Assembly (NCBI GenBank): GCA_037039685.1
Contig: JAWNGF010000003.1
Span: forward strand, 1,612,001 to 1,676,000
Direction: 5' to 3'
DNA length: 64,000 nucleotides
Origin: Ceratobasidium sp. AG-K
Taxonomy: Eukaryota; Basidiomycota; Agaricomycetes; Cantharellales; Ceratobasidiaceae
The position numbers and the translations under genes are program-made. Position 1 is the first letter of the stretch. Each line of letters begins with the position of its first letter. The notes under the pieces are model-generated. The model was not told the origin of the DNA. It was given only the letters and a program-made list of their open reading frames with translations, and did no database searches. Below are positions 59,114 to 64,000 of this stretch, piece after piece.

Positions 59114-59208
59114 GGCCCGAACCCAGGATTGAACTGGGGACCTCGCCCATTATGTAAACAGCTAAGCTGCTTCCCTAAGGGCGAATCATACCACTAGACC
59201 ATCCGGGC
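59114..59208 (-). tRNA. tRNA-Pro (anticodon AGG) with a ~22-base intron
   Basis: Read on the minus strand, the acceptor GCCCGGA pairs with TTCGGGC. The D arm GGTCTAGTGGTATGAT, the anticodon stem CGCCC/GGGCG with loop TT-AGG, and the T arm CCCAG-TTCAATC-CTGGG all fold properly. The anticodon AGG is at 59176..59174. An intron of about 22-23 bases (around 59173..59151) follows the base after the anticodon, the standard nuclear position. The internal promoter boxes (A: TGGTCTAGTGG; B: GTTCAATCC) are present. The terminal CCA is not encoded. Confidence 0.9.
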
Positions 59209-60046
59209 TTGCATCTTGTTACTTATTGTCCTTTATGACATTTTGCCACATTGCGGGTGTATGCTTGTCCCCTTGAGCTTTGTCACACACACCCCTTGAG
59301 TCATTATTGACTGAACAAGCATTGATACTCACTCAGCAGCCACGGCCACAAAGTAACGGTTAACAGCACGTGGATAAGAATACAACCTCGGCGTTACTAT
59401 GCGTTAAAGTTGGCATACGAGCGGAAAGACTGCCCTAGTATCCATTGGCCCGAGCCAAGTATTCTTGCATATTCCCAGGAAGTTGGTCAAGCAATTATTC
59501 AAGGTAAGCATGGAAGGGGCCAATCAACGCACTGAAAGGAATGTATGCGCTTGCCTGAAGGGGTGGGCTGGTCTCCTGAACCTTGACTACCTCCAAGATC
59601 GTCGTGGGAAGTTTAAAGTGTGTTAGCTTGACTAGAGGTACACGGTACAGCAATCTCACAAATAACGATGACTTCCTCATCATATCTCTGTTTTCCTTTT
59701 TTGCTAGGTGGCAGGATAGCAGGCGGCGAGTCCGCGGCACGTTTAGATGGAGCCTGAAGGAAGCACTTGAGTGTCACAGCAGAGGAAGAACTGGAGTAAG
59801 ATTCTACTATTTTTTCAACGTGCGTGCTAGATCGGGTATGGTTCAGATTGATTGGCGTGTTCAAAAGCGACAATTTTTAAGTATGGCTGTTTGTTTGCGA
59901 ATGTCGCCACTGCGCCACCTGGCTCCAGTTTAGTCAAAGGTGTACCCAAACTGTCTAGCCCTACCATAATCTCAATTGCATAATTTTACAACTAGATGAA
60001 GTATAAATTACCGTGGCATCCAAACATACATAATCAGAGATAACCG
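59209..60046. other. Intergenic region between tRNA-Pro and the RNase H2 subunit B gene
   Basis: Minus-strand frames (59613-59873 and 59495-59740) include coding-like stretches such as KRAADSPPAILPPSKKGKQR and LPTTILEVVKVQETSPPL. They could be exons of a small unrecognised gene, but I could not join them with confidence. Confidence 0.3.
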
Positions 60047-61326
60047 CTAAGCCTTTTTAACAAAGAACGTGTTGAGCGTCGACATGCCCTTGGTGTCGGC
60101 CTTCTTGAGCTTGTCCACCCCACGAGACGTCTGCGGTCCCGCCTTGCGCTTTTCGCCTGCACCCTTTCCTTTACCCCCCTTTCCAGCCTCGGCTGCTTCA
60201 GCGCGAGCAATTGCTGCGGCTTGTTCAGCACGCGCATGTTCGGCCTGTATAGCAGCATGCGCTGTATACGCGGATATGCTAAACGACGTGGATCAGTTTG
60301 GTTCGCGCCTGGTTAGAGTAGCCAACTCACTCGTACGTAGCCAACGCTTCTCCTAGTAACCCCTCTTCCACCCAAGTTCCAACAACTTCGCTCGCAATTT
60401 TGATACACGTGGCCGTACGTATGGACTGCGCCTTGGGGTCGTCTAATGGACCAAGCTCAGAGACAGATAGTCCGAGGCGGAGGTGTTGCCTATGGAGGGT
60501 TGGGTAGGCAGGGCCGGGCTTGGTGAGGTCTGGCTCTTCGTTTTGGTCCGGCTGGTCGGTATACCGTTGTGAAGCTGCCACACGGTCTATTCGTCGCTTG
60601 AGAAACGCAATAATACTCTCGTTTGAAGGTCGCTGGACAGTAATATCAGGCGGGATGTCTATGCAGAACATTAGATTTGCACGGTGCTAAAACACAATGG
60701 GTACCCTTTTGTCTCGCACAACTGTTTAAGCGCCTGATGAACGCAATCAAGAGCCATAAACGTTGTAACATCCGCTTGGTCTATTTCTGGCGGTGAATAG
60801 CTCGCTGCGAGTTCCTCTATTAAATCATCTGTCGGTTTAAACGGTGTTTTAGGCTCCTGAATAATCGTTCAAGTAAGTCCTTGGATGTGACGAAAAGACG
60901 AACAATTGCGAGGAGGGCTCTGAGAAATGGAATGAGAACAAACGCTGGATCAATGGGGGTCATAAGTAGCAGCTTTCCATCTAGTGGTTTGTTAGTCATG
61001 GTGAGAAAGCATAGTAGAGTCGGCTTGCCTGAAACAACGGATTGGCCAACAAACCACGAGCGGGTCGCATCAGGCGCTATTGCATGAAGCTCTAGCAAGG
61101 ATTTCCCATGAGGGACAAACAAAGCCGGTAGTCCTATCTATGATTGAGTATGATGTATGGCGATGGGACCAAGACTCACCTGTACGAGGGTGGGGGAGTC
61201 TCAGTGCACAAAGTGATACCGCTGGCTGTGATAAAGTACTTTGGACATCTTGAAGATTGATTAGTACATCTGACTTGATTTTAACTTGCTCATACCTTTT
61301 GGAAGTACGGCGACGTGTGTGGACAT
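60047..61326 (-). CDS. Ribonuclease H2 subunit B (Rnh202/Ydr279 family)
   Basis: ATG 61326 begins MSTHVAVLPK, spliced to VQSTLSQPAVSLCALRLPHP and LPALFVPHGKSLLELHAIAP. Next come KLLLMTPIDPAFVLIPFLRA, the hallmark hydrophobic strand/helix of subunit B, and FKPTDDLIEELAASYSPP, VTTFMALDCVHQALKQLCET and ITVQRPSNESIIAFLKRRID. The basic C-terminus is Ala-rich and Lys/Gly-rich and ends KGMSTLNTFFVKKA, a PCNA-interacting (PIP-like) box at the same place as in the human subunit. RNase H2 removes ribonucleotides from DNA; subunit B scaffolds the complex and ties it to replication. The stop is at 60047-60049. It points away from the CLC gene. Confidence 0.87.
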
Positions 61327-61896
61327 AGGTAAAAGACGAGTAATACGCGGTCAAGATACAACAGCGCACGATCACGTGGGCGCGAAAGGTCACGTGGCAG
61401 CCACCTGAATGCCCTCTTTCCTCCCAGTTCTGGGCAGCGAACCATCGTCGCATTACGCTTCTATCTAATAATAAAAACCCATGCGAATCTCTTGAACCCG
61501 ATGTCAGCTAGTATCCCAATTGGTTAACGTCAGCAGCAACTACCCGATCACATCGCACGCAATAAGCTGATTCATCCAGACGAATGGGAAAGGAAGCTGT
61601 ACTTTACGGCTATCGATGGCCTTATAGGTAGAGTCCTTACAGAGGATTTACCTCGAAATGAGCCTGCCAGATAACAGGCGACCGGCAGGAAGAGATTGAC
61701 GCCGGAACGATTCCGGACACCAACAAGTCGGTTGGAGTCCTTTTGCATATGACATTCTTGGCATCAGCCACGCAAGTGGAATCATACTGACGTCCTTTGT
61801 GCAACAAACAAGATAGCCCTATCCTCTAAAGAGGTCCACAACCAGGTCCGCTCCCGATCTCTGCTCGAGCGACGCTTGAGTGAAGCATAATTCGGC
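61327..61896. other. Divergent promoter region, RNase H2B / CLC channel
   Basis: This 570-base shared upstream region has no convincing reading frame. CACGTG-like and GATC-containing stretches (61370-61400) occur, without clear meaning. Confidence 0.4.
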
Positions 61897-64000
61897 ATGG
61901 AGGGTAATACTGTGATGACCAATGCTTATACATCACGGTATGCGACCGTTCAGCGTCGTTCCGAACAACCACTCACTCCTTTACAGGCCAATCATCGACC
62001 ACAGCTCCAGCAGTCCGCCCGAAATCCCCAGTCGCCCAGCTATCCGACCCCTGCCACGAAACTCGACTGATTCACAGTTACCCTCAATGTCAGAGGACCT
62101 CTATGCCTCGACCGCATCCCTGCCAGTGCGTTTTAAGTATCTATGTGGTATTGCAAGTGTTGACACTTTCACAAGGCACGTCCAGGCCCCCTGTCTGCGC
62201 CTGCGTCTCCCTTGTGGCGCCGGAGACGCTTAATGAACCTAGGCACTCCGACAGCGGGCCACTCACCAACTGCGACTATTTCCCCCAATGACCCACCGCA
62301 CAGTGCGACGGGCGCTGGCTTCCCATCGTATGGCACCATGCCTCGCACACAGGGAGATCGGCTGGCGCAGTCACTGCCTGGTTTAGAAGAGCCTTTGCTT
62401 GGCCTTGATCTACGACGTACCCGGCCCACCTCCTTTTTCGGTACCCTGGGGCGACGTGCACCAACAGCGTACGATGGTCAGGTTAATATGGAAACAGTCC
62501 AAGAGGGCGAAGACGAAGGAGCTCGAATCAATGGCATTCGTGTATGGTACAGCTCGTTTACGTCCATTGATTGGCTACACGATGCGGTGAGCATCTGATT
62601 CGGCTTGTTCGGGTTGAACTGCTAACAGCGCTCCTTGGCTTGTGCAGATCAAGGACTCGGCTCGTACGTTACGCATCCGCCGTCGGCGCTCTGCACGCGG
62701 TCGGCTACTCAATTTGGTCGACCGTAGCATTGGATGGGTCATTGTCACCATCGTCGGTCTCCTCACCGCCGTCGTCGCCTTTTTGATTGTTCGGTCCGAG
62801 CAATGGTTATTCGACATCAAGGAAGGTTATTGCTCCGAGGGCTGGTGGCGAGCGATGCGATTCTGCTGCCCCACGAGCGTCGACAGTCAAAGTCTCAGGG
62901 TTACAACTATGCCGACCGAAATTGAAGTTTGCGACGCCTGGACGACTTGGGCCGACGTATTTGGACCCAAGGCCGATCGGCATGGTATTGAGTCCTGGAT
63001 AATCGAGTACGTCTCGTACATGGCCATTGCAGTGAGTAAAGGTTTGTACGAGACGGCGATAACTACACCGGTTTCAGCTCTCCTTGGCTCTCGCCTCGTC
63101 GTTGCTCACGATCAACCTCACCGCGTCCAATTCGTTCGTATCAAATAAAGACTCGGGAGTACTTGGCCCGGCATTCGACCCAAGCAGAAAGGGCAGCTCA
63201 ACTCCACCTCGAGCCTCGGGGCACGTTCCTAGGAAGATCTTATACTTTGTATGACATCTGATTTACCACGTTTGCGTCAGATACTAACTCTACTTTAGGC
63301 CGCCGGCAGTGGTATTCCCGAGATCAAGACGATATTGTCGGGCTTCGTCATGCACGGATACTTGGGTGGCCGGACACTGTTCACCAAGTCGGTTGGACTA
63401 GCGCTTAGTGTAGCCAGTGGCCTTTCACTAGGTATGTGCCCGACAGTCGCCAAATTAACGCGTTGATTGATTGTTTCCCAGGCAAGGAAGGGCCGTTTGT
63501 GCACATTGCCAGTTGCATCGGAAACATTGTCTCGCGGTTCTTTTCCAAGTATGAAACCAACGAAGCTAAGCGCAGGGAGATTCTCAGTGCGGCGTGCGCA
63601 GCTGGGGTTGCGGTGGCATTCGGAGCGCCAATTGGAGGTGTGCTATTCTCGCTCGAAGAGGTCTCGTATTTCTTCCCGCCCAAGGTCATGTGGCGCAGTT
63701 TCTTCTGTGCGATGGTCGCAGCTGCTACCTTGAAGTTCTTGGACCCGTTCGGAACCGGCAAGGTATGTGTTTGCGTACTCAACTTGGCGGAGTTCCTGAA
63801 TTAGTGCAGATTGTGCTATTTCAAGTTACGTACGACAAGGATTGGCACGCATATGAACTCGGACTGTTCCTTCTTCTTGGTGTATTTGGGGTGCGTGCAT
63901 TCCTGCCGAGTGAGATACTTAGCTCACAAAGATACTCAGGGGCTCTATGGCGCTTATTTCTCCAAGCTGAACTACCGATGGAGCCGACATGTGCGCGGGA
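61897..64000 (+). CDS. CLC-family chloride channel/transporter, N-terminal part
   Basis: ATG 61897 ([14 protein letters not shown]) is spliced to [20 protein letters not shown] and [12 protein letters not shown], a long cytosolic tail, and then [18 protein letters not shown] / [16 protein letters not shown] before the first TM helix ([18 protein letters not shown]). CLC signatures follow: [16 protein letters not shown] (GSGIP), [19 protein letters not shown] (GKEGP with the gating Glu) and [17 protein letters not shown]. The reading runs off the window in [12 protein letters not shown], before the third filter motif (GxFxP), the proton-pathway residue and the CBS domains, so channel versus H+/Cl- exchanger cannot be settled. 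Yeast Gef1, a relative, acts in the Golgi and endosomes. Confidence 0.9.

Noticed and set aside
1..64000. CRISPR array, prophage or secondary-metabolite cluster
   Set aside because: No spaced direct repeats, phage genes, PKS/NRPS or terpene synthase motifs are present. The genes are a normal eukaryotic mix.

Overview
The window is nuclear DNA from a filamentous basidiomycete. Genes are broken by many short introns (about 47-70 bases, with CTNAC-like branch sites), lie close together on both strands, and include basidiomycete-typical families: a DUF6534 membrane protein, TKL-type kinases, a GDSL/CE16 esterase and a DUF4045-gelsolin protein. An Agaricomycete such as Rhizoctonia/Ceratobasidium is my inference, not something the sequence proves. 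I see no transposon, CRISPR array or viral gene.

Layout: 1-7260 has the end of a DUF6534 protein and a ~1,790-residue Sec7/PH protein (minus). 8010-12061 has a GDSL esterase (minus) and a tandem pair of thioredoxin-fold genes (plus). 12500-18773 is a housekeeping block: Pbs2-type MAPKK and U2SURP (minus), then ER cyclophilin (plus). 18982-25211 has a gelsolin-repeat protein (plus) and an SDR (minus). 25896-32676 is accessory: a secreted carboxylesterase, a VHS-like/TKL kinase fusion (minus) and a relic of a second carboxylesterase. 32988-36197 has OPA3 and ERO1. 37104-43045 is an ABCC/Yor1-type transporter (minus). 43627-49689 has RPS5, an eIF5-mimic (BZW) protein and a Zn2Cys6 regulator (minus). 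51174-64000 has OMA1, CCT6, CPA1, tRNA-Pro, RNase H2 subunit B and the first part of a CLC chloride channel.

Functional links: cyclophilin B and ERO1 both serve ER folding. OPA3 and OMA1 are mitochondrial. RPS5, BZW and CCT6 serve protein synthesis and folding. None of these looks like a dedicated cluster. The best regulatory find is a short spliced upstream ORF, ending 8 bases before the CPA1 start, with the core and stop spacing of the fungal arginine attenuator peptide (AAP).

Caution: in five genes (Sec7, gelsolin, SDR, ERO1, ABC transporter) good coding sequence jumps frame at short homopolymers, always as if one base were missing. I read these as likely assembly deletions. Gene spans are more reliable than exon lists; splice sites were read by eye.
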